Below are positions 38,751 through 49,707 of a DNA stretch of 64,000 nt, piece by piece. This DNA is from Kuschelorhynchus macadamiae (Eukaryota; Arthropoda; Insecta; Coleoptera; Curculionidae), in assembly GCA_030620095.1 (NCBI GenBank), contig JAUTXW010005192.1, positions 61,985-125,984 of the forward strand, in the 5' to 3' direction. The notes beneath the pieces were generated by a model. That model saw nothing but the letters and a program-made list of their open reading frames with translations, had not been told where the DNA came from and ran no database searches. Both the position numbers and the translations under genes were made by a program. How positions within the stretch are numbered: position 1 is the first letter of the stretch; every line of letters starts with the position of its first letter.

Positions 38751-39116
38751 CTAAGAATCGGACTCATCATCGGTAGCACTCGAAACATGGGAAATTATTT
38801 CACTTAGCTTGTTATGCGAGTTCACAAACTCTTTAACCCCATCACTAAGCACTAAAACTCTGCCACTCACTGTCCAACACGAATTTTTAAACTGTCTCTT
38901 AGCATCTTTAAACAATTTAAGGTTTTCCGGCGTAAGCATTTCGGTAAACAGTACATCAGTACCTTTTAGCAATTTTTTACTATAGAAAATTTTGTCTGGT
39001 AGCCAACGCTGACAAAAGGAGACCACTACGGGTCTCGGATTTTTTACATCGGATTTTTTAGCACCCAACCGATAGCAGAAGTTAAAATCTCGTTTGCATA
39101 TTTGCAAAGGGTGCAA
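38751..39116 (-). pseudogene. LINE ORF1 C-terminal part
   Basis: A 121-residue frame with KRDFNFCYRLGAKKSDVKNP, then RPVVVSFCQRWLPDKIFY, then LKGTDVLFTEMLTPENLKLF and SGRVLVLSDG. This 'R.G.....RP..V.F......R..I......LKG....EDLT' run is characteristic of the RNA-binding (RRM plus C-terminal) half of ORF1 proteins in CR1/L2/Jockey-type LINEs. The N-terminal half is missing because the element is truncated at about 39,130. An acidic serine tail ends the protein (SSATDDESDS). Confidence 0.75.
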
Positions 39117-39140
39117 GTGGAATGTTAAATATACTAGTGT

Positions 39141-42100
39141 GATGACCTTTATAGAGCGAGTTACAGAGTTAGTGCTAAGATAAGTTACTGATCAATTGTT
39201 TGAATCAAGCATAGATCTTTTTGAAGGACCTACACTTACTTGGTTTAGGGCCAATATAAACTCTTTTAATTATTGGCAGGACATCGTTTCAGGACTTAAG
39301 AAAAACTTTTCACCAGGTGATTATGATGAGATTTTGTTAGACCAGATAAAGGGTAGATTTCAAGGCAGAACCGAATCAGTTAATTTATATGTAGTTACTA
39401 TGCAAAGTTTATTCTCACGATTAAGAATACAACCCAGTTCAATCGACCAACTTAAAATAATTCGTAGGAATCTACTCACCTAAATATGATAATGCTCTTT
39501 TTTTACAATATATTAAAACAATTTCTGAATTCCCAGACTTATGTAAAAAAATTGATGAAGTGTCACAAATAAAATCTCCTTATGTGCAGTCTAATGCAGC
39601 AAACTGTTTAGAAACTGATTTGATTTTTAAAGAGCAAGAATCGTTTAGCTCTGGTTCTAGCTCGGGTTCACGAGCAATAATAATAGTAATAATAAAAATA
39701 AAAATAATTTATTTAGAAATTGTCCTGAACCACCTAAGAAGTTTTGCAACCGTCCTAATTGCAATAAAAAAACTGATTACTGAGTTTGCCGCAGGCCGCC
39801 CTCAGACTCCTGAAGTTAAGTTATTTAGTGGGTCATTTATAAATTCTAAATTTTTGAACAGAGGTCCTTTCAGAGAAAATAAGCTTAGGAAAATTAAAAT
39901 TTTCTGTATGTCCATCTTCTGATATGAATGAATGGAATCAGTGGTAAGTTAAAGTTAAACAATTTTTAGAGAGTCAGCTCCTGTTCTTGAAACCTTTAGA
40001 TAATAGACCATATATTTCAGTTTCTCTGTATAATAAAAAGTAACAGCTCTGTTAGATAGAGGCGCAAACCAAACATGTATTGGTAAGTTAGGTCTCAAAT
40101 TGTTCTGTATGTAAATATAAAATTTTTGTAGATTACGCCATGCCAAAAAAGTAACCATAGCTGATGGCAGACAACAAGAAAATACAGGGACTTGTCAAAT
40201 TCCATTGTGTTTAGAAAATGTTTGTAAAATAGTGGAAGTTTTAGTGGTACCTTCATTAAAGTATTGGTTGATTCTTGGCGGTGACTTTTGCAAGATTGTT
40301 TCGTTAAATATAAATTTTAAAAACAATACATGGAAAATTTGAAGCGAAGCCAATGATACAGGGTGATGAGCATGTTGGTCTGTGTTGATTGGCGCCTGAA
40401 CAAACCAAAATAGCTGACAGTGTTGTCGAGATGTTTAGGGATTTATCTTCGGATAATCGTTTAGGTCGCTCTAACAAGTTGGTTGTGGATATATATACTG
40501 GTGATGCCAAACCTATTAAGAAGAGACAGTATCGATTGTCGTCGTGTATGATGGGACACCTTAACAAGGAAATTGATGAGGAGTTATCGAACCTTGCAAA
40601 AGTCCTTGGAACTGTCCAATCTTATTAACACTAAAGAAGAATGGCACCTATAGGGTATTTTATGATGCCAGGATTATAAACAGCGTTACAAAAAAAGATA
40701 GCTACATGTTATTAAGGATTCATGACATACTAGCCGCCATGTTGAAGGATACAAAGTACATTTCAAGCATCGATTTAAGACATTTGCTTTTAACCAATTC
40801 CGTTATCAGAGAGTTTTAAAGAAAGGACTAGCCGCCATGTTGAAGGATACAAAGTACATTTCTAGCATCGATTTAAGACATTTGCTTTTAACCAATTCCG
40901 TTATCAGAGAGTTTTAAAGAAAGGACTAGCCATGTTGAAGGATACAAAGTACATTTCTAGCATCGATTTAAGACATTTGCTTTTAACCAATTCCGTTATC
41001 AGAGAGTTTTAAAAAAAGGACTAGTTTTTCTGTGAGCTCGACAGGTTTGTTCCAGTTTATTGTTCTTCCACTTGGTTTGACTAATACGGCACAAAATCAG
41101 AAGCTGCTAATGGGTTCCTGAATTGCAATCTAAAGTATTTTGTTATCTGGATGATTTAATCGTAATTGGAAGCACTTTTGATGAACATATTGCTGTTTTA
41201 TAGGAAGTCCATCGTCGGATGCGAATCTCACAATCAACTAGAAAAGTGTCAGTTTTTTAGGAAATCCCTAAAATATCTCGATTTTGTAGTCGGCGGCTCT
41301 GGACTTAAGACAGATCCAGATAAAGTCAAGGTTATGGTAGAGAGTCCCAGGCCCAAGATGTTAAGAGTTTTGTTTCAATGTATTCCTGGTATAGAGGTTT
41401 ATTAGCCATTTTAACACTTTGGTTGCACCTTTAAATGATCGTTTAAAAGGTCAGGGTAAAAACCAGCCTATTACTTAGAAAACAGAAGCAGAAGAAGCTT
41501 TTAAAGAACTTAAGGAAAGCTTAATTTCAGCCTCAATTCTTACAGCACCAGATTTTACCCTTTTTCTATTGATACCGATGCAAGTCTGTTTGGTGTGGGA
41601 GCAATTTTGTTACAGGAAGAAAATTGCCAGAAAAAGGTTAAAGTTTACGCTAGAAATGACTTACTCGTTCTGAAAGAAATTTGTTTACAACAAATTTTTC
41701 TCGCTTTGCTTTTTGGACTTAACCAACTAAACCCATTTCCAATTGAACAATCCTCAAGATAAACTTGCAAGATGGTTGACTACTATCCAACGTATGAGTT
41801 TGAAGTGAAATATAAGCCTGGAAAAGAACATTTGCTTCCTGATTATCTTTCCAGATTGGAGCCTTCAGCTGAAATTAATATTTTAGATGTTTCTTTTGAC
41901 AATTTAGATAATTGGTATGTTGGTCTTCGGGATACAATTTTAAAAGATCCTGGGAATTTTCCTCATTGGGCTTTAAAAGATGGGCATATTTATAACCATA
42001 CAGATGGAAGATTGCCTTTAAAACCCCCAACGTTACTGAGGGGAAAATTATTGTTCCTGTGTCAGAAAGAAAAAATATTCTTTCAATTTGTCATGATTGT

Positions 42101-42990
42101 CGATCCTCAGGACGACATTTAGGGCATTTTAAAACTTTGAAGAAAGTTCAGGATTGCGATATGACGCTTTAAAATATGTACAGAAAAAAGTTTCGTTTCC
42201 GTTTAAATTACTTTCAATAGATGTCATGGGTCCATTGCAACTTAGTCCTAGACAAAACGTGTTTTTGGTCGTTGCTGCAGATCATTTTTCCAAATTTATA
42301 ATTATTAAGTTCTTGCGCCAAGCAACAGTACACCACATTTTTAGAGGACATTTTTCTAACGTATGGTATTTCCCCTATTTTATTGCTAGACAATGCGCCA
42401 GCTCATACTAGTAAGGCTTTTAAATATCTTTTTGAAAAATATAAGATCACGAGAGTTTGGTTTAATTGCCGCTACCATCCTCAAGTAAATCCTGTTGAGA
42501 GAATAAATAGAACAATTGGAGCAGCCATTCGCTACTATACAAAAAGTACGTATAAAGACTGGGACCTCCATATTCAGGAAATAGCCTAGGCACTAAGAAG
42601 TACAGTTTTAGGAGTCAACGGTTATAGTCCCAATTATTCAGTTTTTGGTAGGAAAGTTCCTATTTCCGGTGATTTCTATGAGGAAGTGGTTGCCGGTAAT
42701 GAAGATTTAAATTCTTGTGATCGTGAGACCTATGTTGAAGAATTGAGAGAACCTGTCCGCTCTCTATAAAGAACAAAAAATCTTGATCTGGCCTATCAGA
42801 GAAATTGTGTTGCGGAAAAAGAATTTTACGTTTAGTAACGCAGCAAATGATTTTTCGGCTAAATTGGCAGATCGCTGTTTTGTGCAAAGTTAAGAAAATG
42901 CGTTCTAAAGTTGCTTATGAACTAGAAAATTTGGGTGGTCCAAATGCTGGTTTTTGGCATGAGTCCAAATTAAAACCATATTTTGGGTCC
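39141..42990 (+). pseudogene. Gypsy element A: rest of gag and pol, decayed
   Basis: Collinear broken frames on the plus strand. Gag core 39,141-39,520: FIERVTELVLR, SIDLFEGPTLTWFRANINS, then YDEILLDQIKGRFQGRTESV; a Cys-poor zinc-knuckle-like CNRPNCNKK at about 39,750. Protease near 40,045: ALLDRGANQTCIG, with the expected DTGA altered to DRGA. Reverse transcriptase 40,389-41,405: PIKKRQYRLS, then KDTKYISSIDLR, later CQFFRKSLKYLDFVV and DPDKVKVMVESPRP. RNase H and linker around 41,550-42,100: YEFEVKYKPGKEHLLPDYLS. Integrase 42,154-42,589: FKLLSIDVMGPLQL, VVAADHFSKFI, LDNAPAHTS and HPQVNPVERINRTIG. C-terminal end to 42,990: AGFWHESKLKPYFG. Many stops and shifts; no LTR recovered. The 3' end meets the SINE. 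Confidence 0.85.
40729..41024 (+). repeat. Three tandem 98-bp copies inside gypsy A reverse transcriptase
   Basis: Copies 40,729-40,826, 40,827-40,924 and 40,925-41,019 (the last lacks 3 bases, GCC), then a partial ACTAG. Each carries ATGTTGAAGGATACAAAGTA and ATCGATTTAAGACATTTGCT, i.e. the catalytic 'SSIDLR' block (first metal-binding Asp). They differ at only one or two positions. The amplification disrupts the fold. Confidence 0.92.
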
Positions 42991-42995
42991 AACTC

Positions 42996-44111
<1,116 letters not shown>

Positions 44112-44113
44112 TT

Positions 44114-44129
44114 TGGTGGAGGCGCCGAG
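44114..44129 (+). other. Primer binding site
   Basis: TGGTGGAGGCGCCGAG starts 2 bases after the LTR, the usual spacing in Ty3/gypsy elements, and begins with TGG, complementary to a tRNA CCA end. The tRNA was not identified. Confidence 0.65.
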
Positions 44130-44418
44130 TTTATTTTCAAATTTAACTGTTTTTTTAATTGTGATATGGTTACAGTAATAATTTTCTTTTGATGGATAAG
44201 CCGCTTTTAACATTTACTTTTATATTTTAATAGACAGTACTACTTTTATGGCATTTAAATTTTTAATGTGTTTCTTGTACCACATAATATGTTGTATGAT
44301 TGTAATATAACTGTGGCGCTAGTGGTACACATATGGCAGAGGTCGCTATCTTTAAAACTAACATTCTTTCTCTAATTAATTATAAATATTATTAACAATA
44401 CTCAATAAATGCTACGTA
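44130..44418. other. Unassigned sequence inside the LTR element
   Basis: AT-rich, noncoding. It may belong to the captured genomic fragment that includes the TFIIS-like ORF. Confidence 0.4.
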
Positions 44419-44754
44419 ATGAAAAATTTTTCAGATATCCTGTTAACGTATAAAAGAAAACTTGAAATATATCATACACACAATAAACAAAAAAGAATTT
44501 TAGCAATTTTAAAGAAAATAAAAAAGATTAAGATAACTGTAAAACTCCTGGAAACTACAAAAATAGGTAGAACAATAAATATTTTAAGAAAAATAATTAA
44601 CACACACATGTGCAGTGAAAATATAAGAAATATTTCTAGAGATATGATACAAAAGTGGAAAAAGATGGTAATAAACGATTTTTTGTTGTTTTTTTTTTCT
44701 TTCTACAATTTTCACAATACATTTATTTCCCTTAGTATTATAACGTTTGTATAG
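44419..44754 (+). CDS. TFIIS N-terminal (LW) domain ORF, elongin-A-like, captured fragment
   Basis: A 111-codon ATG frame. Residues about 9-84 match the TFIIS N-terminal helical domain found in TFIIS, elongin A and Med26: LTYKRKLEIY, then ILAILKKIKKIKITVKLLET, then TKIGRTINILRKI and a closing ISRDMIQKWKKMV. The 'ITV..L..T.IGRTIN.LRK ... A..L...WK.MV' order is the family signature, which docks on transcription elongation partners. The tail after KKMV (FLLFFFSFYNF) looks like read-through into noncoding DNA: a GT (GGTAATAA) falls right after KKM at 44,668, and a TTTTTCAG acceptor lies at 44,434 inside the ORF start. So it reads best as one genomic exon (44,435-44,667) carried with intron edges, not a processed copy. 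It is Lys/Ile-rich and AT-biased. Whether it is expressed is unknown. Confidence 0.65.
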   Translation: MKNFSDILLTYKRKLEIYHTHNKQKRILAILKKIKKIKITVKLLETTKIGRTINILRKIINTHMCSENIRNISRDMIQKWKKMVINDFLLFFFSFYNFHNTFISLSIITFV

Positions 44755-44785
44755 ATATTATTTTGATTAACTGCGATACCTATTA

Positions 44786-45151
44786 TTACTTTATATAGAT
44801 ATACTTATACGGAATAAACTTGTGCTTCTTTAAGATCCGCCATATTGTCACTAAACTAACACCGTAATCTCTTGCTAAATCCCTTGTTGAGTATTCTTTG
44901 TGTGCTTCAAAATAGGCTAATATGGTAATTTCAACGTCTTCGCTTATTATAAAAGGTTTTCTCTTCCTTGTCTTTTTAAAAACCTCCTCGTTACTTCTAA
45001 ATTTTCTATAGAGAACTAAAAAATACCTCCTGTCCGGTAAATTACGAGTAGGGAATCTTCGGCGGTATTCTTGTATTGCCATAGTACTATTTTTCCTACA
45101 CATAAGGTATGTTTCTAACATATCACACTTTTCAATATGCGTGAACAACAT
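44786..45151 (-). CDS. DUF4817-like helix-turn-helix protein, transposase N-terminus
   Basis: ATG at 45,151 and an uninterrupted 121 codons. FTHIEKCDMLETYLMCRKNS, then AIQEYRRRFPTRNLPDRRYF, is the first helical bundle ('Y.ERFP.R..P....F'). After it comes an Arg/Lys linker (FKKTRKRKP), then DLARDYGVSLVTIWRILKKH, a helix-turn-helix with the usual 'LA..(Y)GVS..T(V/I)WRIL.K' pattern. This is the DNA-binding half of the same transposase group as 32,206-33,153. The DDE core is absent: the frame ends IPYKYIYIK and stops. It could act only as a DNA-binding remnant, if made at all. Confidence 0.75.
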   Translation of the reverse strand: MLFTHIEKCDMLETYLMCRKNSTMAIQEYRRRFPTRNLPDRRYFLVLYRKFRSNEEVFKKTRKRKPFIISEDVEITILAYFEAHKEYSTRDLARDYGVSLVTIWRILKKHKFIPYKYIYIK

Positions 45152-45401
45152 TTTAAAACAAGCTTTAGCAACTAAAACTGTAAATATATTATTTTTCTGC
45201 TACAACAAAACGCCCCTCATCTACAAACTGTCATTTATATCGCCAAGCCACCCAATCAATTGTTTTTATTTTTAATTTCATGGCCAACTTGACTGTTAGT
45301 AAAATATCGTTATAACTTTGTTATTATTAAGTTTAGGCAGATAGTGCATATGAACTTTTTTATTCTTAGGACGATTTGCTAACGTTATGTCGAAAAATAT
45401 A

Positions 45402-45586
45402 CAGGGTGTTCCATTGAAAAAATATAAATTTTTTGGAATAACTCGAAGACGCGATGTTCAATTGTTTTTCTGATTTCACTATCTTAATCAGCAGAAAAAA
45501 TGCTACTAGTTTGCTAATTTAACCGACCTCATATCTCCAATAATAAGGAAGTTAGCAATGGTGCCGACTTAACCGGAGGCACCCTG
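45402..45586. mobile_element. 185-bp MITE-like unit with CAGGGTG ends
   Basis: Ends CAGGGTGTTCC and (inverse) CAGGGTGCCTCC, each flanked by TA. Either a stand-alone mariner-type MITE or the terminal part of the truncated transposon. Confidence 0.5.
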
Positions 45587-45620
45587 TATATTCATAGGTT
45601 TATTTATTTATATACGCCAT

Positions 45621-45965
45621 ATGTCGGATGACGAAAGGGTAACTCGAAGCAAAACAAAAGGAGTATTCGAGGGGCAAACAAAAAAGGAAAAATTAAAAGT
45701 TTTACAATATCAAGAATTTAAACCCACTCACCGTAGCACAAATAATAGTCCTTTTAGTCCTAGTGCATCCCTGTGTAGAAGTCCACCTGCTTCGGCAGGA
45801 CTTGAACAGACTAAATTTACATTCGAAATTCAGACATTAAACACACAAGAAACATATTCAAAAACTCCTGCTGAAGAAAATACAGCAGAACACACAAATC
45901 AACAACACATTATACCAACTCCCTCACCTACACTACAAATAACCACAAATACACAAAATGGCTAA
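45621..45965 (+). CDS. Gag N-terminal / matrix-like ORF of the 8.7-kb element
   Basis: 114 codons starting MSDDERVTRSKTKGVFEGQ, basic at the N-terminus, then Ser/Pro- and Thr/Asn-rich and probably disordered. It ends in ATGGCTAA, where its stop overlaps the ATG of the next ORF, which lies in another frame. It may be a separate small ORF upstream of gag, or the original N-terminus of gag now out of frame. Starts 35 bases past the CAGGGTG-ended transposon. No catalytic motif. Confidence 0.55.
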   Translation: MSDDERVTRSKTKGVFEGQTKKEKLKVLQYQEFKPTHRSTNNSPFSPSASLCRSPPASAGLEQTKFTFEIQTLNTQETYSKTPAEENTAEHTNQQHIIPTPSPTLQITTNTQNG

Positions 45966-46797
45966 TATCACCCTACAGGATGCAATAGCCGACACAAAAA
46001 CACCAGCAATACCAAAATTCGTAAATCCTCCAAATTTTAACCCCAGTACAGATTCACCTGTAACATTTCTAACAAAATATGAACGCACAACTATTTGCAA
46101 TGGTTGGACCGATTCATATAAAATAAGTTATTTAGGAAACTTCCTCGAAGGGCCAGCATGCCATTGGTTTAATGAATACTTTACAAATGTAGCGAACAAA
46201 AACAAAAATTGGGCCGAAATAAAAAAAGATTTTATAAAAGAATTCAGTGGGGAACAACCTTTAAGAAAATTAAAATTCAGGCTCTCGTCTAGAAAACAAC
46301 AGGACAGTGAAGACATAAAGACATATTACTACGAACTGTTGACCCTAGCTCGAGAGGTAGATAGCAACATGCCGTTCGAAACTTTTAGAGAGCATTTCGA
46401 AAATGGGCTGCATTCATCATTTTACGAAACTTATTATTTAATGTCCTCAGCAAATATGAATTACGACAGTTTAAAAACCCTCGTGCTTAAACTAAGCGAG
46501 ATTAGGGAAAGGGCCTTAGCAAAACAAATGTCGCTTCTCACAATCGGAGAAAAACAGGAGAGTGGGCAAATAGGGCCTACACAACAAACGGAGAGAACAC
46601 AATACAGGCATAACAATAACCAAAATAGGTTTGGCTATGGCTACCCACATAGACATAATAATGATGGATACAAAAATTCAAATAGGGAAAACAGATACAA
46701 CCCTAGAGAGGCACAAAGAAGTTTTTACAATAGGCAAACAAGACAAAATCCCCAAAGATTCAACAACTATCAGGGGAACGCAAGGACACTGTACTAA
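45958..46797 (+). CDS. Gag (retrotransposon capsid) of the 8.7-kb element
   Basis: 279 codons, intact. A retrotransposon Gag capsid region is clear: PKFVNPPNFNPSTDSPVTFL, then GNFLEGPACHWFNEYF and WAEIKKDFIKEFSG, then LKFRLSSRKQQDSEDIKTYY and FREHFENGLHSSFYE, the standard 'F.G.A..W......W......F...F ... QR..E....Y.......F..GL' order. The C-terminus from residue about 200 is Asn/Gln/Arg/Tyr-rich (RHNNNQNRFGYGYP) and has no CCHC zinc knuckle, so nucleic acid binding would rely on basic residues. Gag forms the intracellular particle. No pol frame follows: the ORF ends at TLY and the next 800 bases carry no enzyme motif. Confidence 0.85.
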   Translation: MANITLQDAIADTKTPAIPKFVNPPNFNPSTDSPVTFLTKYERTTICNGWTDSYKISYLGNFLEGPACHWFNEYFTNVANKNKNWAEIKKDFIKEFSGEQPLRKLKFRLSSRKQQDSEDIKTYYYELLTLAREVDSNMPFETFREHFENGLHSSFYETYYLMSSANMNYDSLKTLVLKLSEIRERALAKQMSLLTIGEKQESGQIGPTQQTERTQYRHNNNQNRFGYGYPHRHNNDGYKNSNRENRYNPREAQRSFYNRQTRQNPQRFNNYQGNARTLY

Positions 46798-47593
46798 CAA
46801 TACATTGCCCAATATAAACAATCCGTGTGTATATATTATCACTTTACCTTATATAATATTTAATTCTATTCCACTTATTCTGCTAATTAAAAACAGATGT
46901 TTAATATAAGTATATCGGTCCCGAGAAAACTACCGGTTTTGACCTTGATTTTCAGTGGGCCAGGAAAACATACGGGCCGTGTAATGACCCACTCATATGC
47001 AGTTTTGATGAAGTTGCAAAATATGGTATTTAACATAATATGCTATAATTGTTACCATAAAATGTTTATACGAGACAAACAAACATAAAATAAGCATTTA
47101 GTGTACATAGTGAGAAAACAATTTCTGCCAATATTTTAATTTATTTATATTTACAGCACAATTAATATAAATACTAAGATTTTTAATTTTAGCAAATATT
47201 ATATTCATTATTAGATATAGAGAAAAAAAATATGCTTTTGAGCAACAAGATATTATTAGTTTTATTACACATGGGAAATTTTTTTTAATTAGGATTGGAT
47301 TAATAGTAGAAATAATATTACATGATTCAATAAAATAATCAGTATCGAGATGATTATTATCTTACTAAGTAACAAAATATTACTTTATAAAGTAATTTTA
47401 AGTCTAGCAAGGGAACATAATATATTAACGCTCGTAAATGCAAGTAATGACTAAGAATATAATATAAGCGGTATAGCATTTTAAATACATAGTTATAGTA
47501 CGGTCATAGAATACCGGGTAATTAAAAAGAAACTTATTTAATTGTATAAACAATTTTTTTCTTAGGTTTACAACTATACTACTGACGAAAATT
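46798..47593. other. Noncoding stretch where pol would be expected
   Basis: AT-rich with only short frames. It ends with a pyrimidine tract and TTAG (47,553-47,565), a plausible splice acceptor 29 bases before the env ATG. No reverse transcriptase, RNase H or integrase motif seen. Confidence 0.6.
47565..47566 (+). promoter_or_regulatory. Candidate env splice acceptor
   Basis: CAATTTTTTTCTTAG ends at 47,565. Errantivirus env is expressed from a spliced subgenomic RNA; the LTR donor-like GTAAGT at 43,949 could pair with it. Splicing is inferred, not shown. Confidence 0.45.
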
Positions 47594-49707
47594 ATGTCAG
47601 AGGCACATGATGAAGGATACAATATCGAGATTAGTGCAGGGGCATATTGGAAGCCTTTACCAGAGACCAAGGTCTACGAGGCAACAATACCAATAAATTA
47701 CGAAACAAGTTGGTCAGAGGACAAAGGAAAGAATATAGAACCAATTAGAAATCAATGTCAAGGCTTCAATACCTCCACTACCGAATGTTTGATACTACAT
47801 AACATCAACTTATTATCAAAATCATTTTCAAAGGAATTTTAGTTGTTAAATGATAATTGGGGTGCCGAGTCTATGAAGCAACCAATAAAAGGGAACGCCA
47901 GAGAAAAAAGAGCCTTAGACTTCATAGGCTCAGGATTATCTTGGTGTTGTGGAGTAGCCACGATGGAAAAATTAAAATTAGTGGAAGAAAGAGAAGGTAA
48001 TGTCGTGGAGACACTAAACAGGTTGAGCGAAGGGCTCTCTGGAACAATCAAAACTATAAGCGAAAGCTCTAATCACTTTAAAGAATATGAAAAGTCAGTG
48101 GAACAAACCTTCAAGGAAACGGAGGCACGAATTAAACACATAGAGAAATACACTATAGATCTGGAAGAAAAAATTGCCAACTCGGCAAGCAGGCAAGAGA
48201 ATACTGTTTTAAACCTACTATACAACCAATACCTTGAATTGAAACGAATCACAATAATAACGAGAGCACTACGAAGGCAATTCATAATGAATTCATGCAA
48301 GCAGCATAAGATTCCCGCCGACCTAATCCACCCACAAATTCTGTTAAAAGACCTAGATATTTTAGAGGAAGAACTTACGAGATCAGGTCACACACTGGCA
48401 ATCCCAATTGCAGACGTATCGAAATATTTCGAAATCGAAATCTGTGATTGTTCAATCACTGACAAAAAGATATTTATTCAGGTAAAAATACCAATTATCC
48501 AGAGAACCCTAAACTGGCAACTTTACGAGCTGATTACAACACCCTTCGCTTGGTTCAACCAAACATGCTCTATACCACATCAACCACTTTTTCTGGCAGT
48601 CTCAACTATAGAAGACAATAAAGATGAAATAAGGCAAATATCGGGGACTGGCTTACACCAATGCAAGCCATATCATGACCAACTATGTTACATACCCAGA
48701 TTTTCTGCGGACATTATACAAGGACCGCAATGCTCCAAGAAACTTTATGAAGGCACAACGGTCCAGGAATTAAGCCAGTACTGTCCAATGAGCTGCCACT
48801 CAGCAACATCAATGGTAATCTCAGAAATATATGAAGAAACTTACATATTAACACACCCCAAAGAACATCTGACATTTCCTGCAGCCCAAATAAAACGTTG
48901 AAAATTAACGTTCGACATTCTTTCCAGGGGGCAACTAAAATTAATCTACCATGCAGTTGTCAGCTGCAAACGCAGACTGATGTCCTCATACCCAAGAGAT
49001 TCCCATGCCCTAATATTTTCACAACATATGCTAACCCCATAACCCATATAATACCAGCAACATGGTCAAATTTAAAATCATTTGTCTTAAACCCTAAGAC
49101 AAATCACGTTGCACCTACATATAAAAACATAAAAGAGTGCCTAAATAGTAACTGGACTCTTCACATACCTCATCTCAATCTAACTTCCACCGAATCAACC
49201 ATTAGGAACATAATAAGTTCCATCCAACAATCAAAGTCATTAGAACCTTACGAACATCCTTACGGCTTCCATAATGATTCACTATTTTTATTTTGGAACA
49301 TTTCCCTGTCAGTCCTAGTAGGGTATCTCCTTTACAGAACAAACAGATTTGCAATAGGGATCCCTCTCATACCGGAAGTACATGGCCAGTCGTCAATCCC
49401 GAGTTACACCCATGATTTGTTATTTGGTCTTATATCATTCTGTATCTCAACACTAGCCATAACAATAATTATTTATCTAACCTATATAATTTGTATCAAA
49501 CGAAAGAAGCAAAAGGATGGTCAAAAAATGAAACCTTCAATAAAAGACAGTAATCAAGCAATTTTAAAAGAGAGAATTCAATTATCCCACGTAACTAAAG
49601 AAAATCGTAATATGCGATACAGCCTTGAAGGCGTTAATAAAAGTTTGCTATCATTATCCCCAGGAGAAAAAGTACTTGCAGAAGTAGAATGCATAGAAAT
49701 GAATTAG
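47594..49707 (+). pseudogene. Env-like fusion protein (baculovirus F / errantivirus type), interrupted
   Basis: Type I membrane fusion glycoprotein of an insect endogenous retroelement, in three pieces. 47,594-47,839: N-terminal ectodomain (AYWKPLPETKVYEATIPIN); no signal peptide is visible. An in-frame TAG (47,840-47,842) interrupts it; the same frame continues to 48,901. Next come a furin-type REKR (47,900-47,911), the fusion-peptide-like segment directly after it, a heptad-rich coiled coil (about 47,960-48,200), a conserved-looking KIPIIQR...NWQLYELITTPF block and many cysteines. The third piece, to 49,707, is in another frame starting at about 48,900, so at least one indel lies there. It holds a hydrophobic stretch (LFLFWNISLSVLVGYLL) and a C-terminal anchor (LISFCISTLAITIIIYLTYI) with a basic cytoplasmic tail (KRKKQKDGQ). 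As it stands it encodes no complete Env. Confidence 0.8.

Larger units (their letters stand above)
34731..39130 (-). mobile_element. CR1/Jockey-like LINE, nearly full length, decayed
   Basis: A minus-strand non-LTR retrotransposon of about 4.4 kb with an ORF1 remnant at its 5' side (38,751-39,116), ORF2 pieces with endonuclease and reverse transcriptase (35,211-38,077), and a 3' untranslated part reaching a (TTTGAG)n-like tail at about 34,728-34,745. It appears to have landed inside gypsy A: gag-like text lies on both sides. The 5' end is truncated within ORF1, and clear target duplications were not found. Confidence 0.8.
44786..45586 (-). mobile_element. Truncated DNA transposon: HTH half plus terminal repeat
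   Basis: The minus strand runs from a TA-flanked end (CAGGGTGCCTCCGGTTAAGT, from 45,586) through a noncoding leader into an ORF of 121 codons (45,151-44,786). The second half of the transposase and the other terminus are missing. A second CAGGGTG with TA outside it lies at 45,402 in the opposite orientation, so 45,402-45,586 may alternatively be a separate 185-bp MITE. The whole lies between the primer binding site and gag of the LTR element. Confidence 0.65.

Noticed and set aside
40729..41024. CRISPR-like array
   Set aside because: Direct tandem copies without spacers, inside a reverse transcriptase gene, in a eukaryotic context.
45402..45588. LTR-element regulatory hairpin
   Set aside because: CAGGGTG ends with TA on both sides fit a mariner-type MITE or transposon end better.
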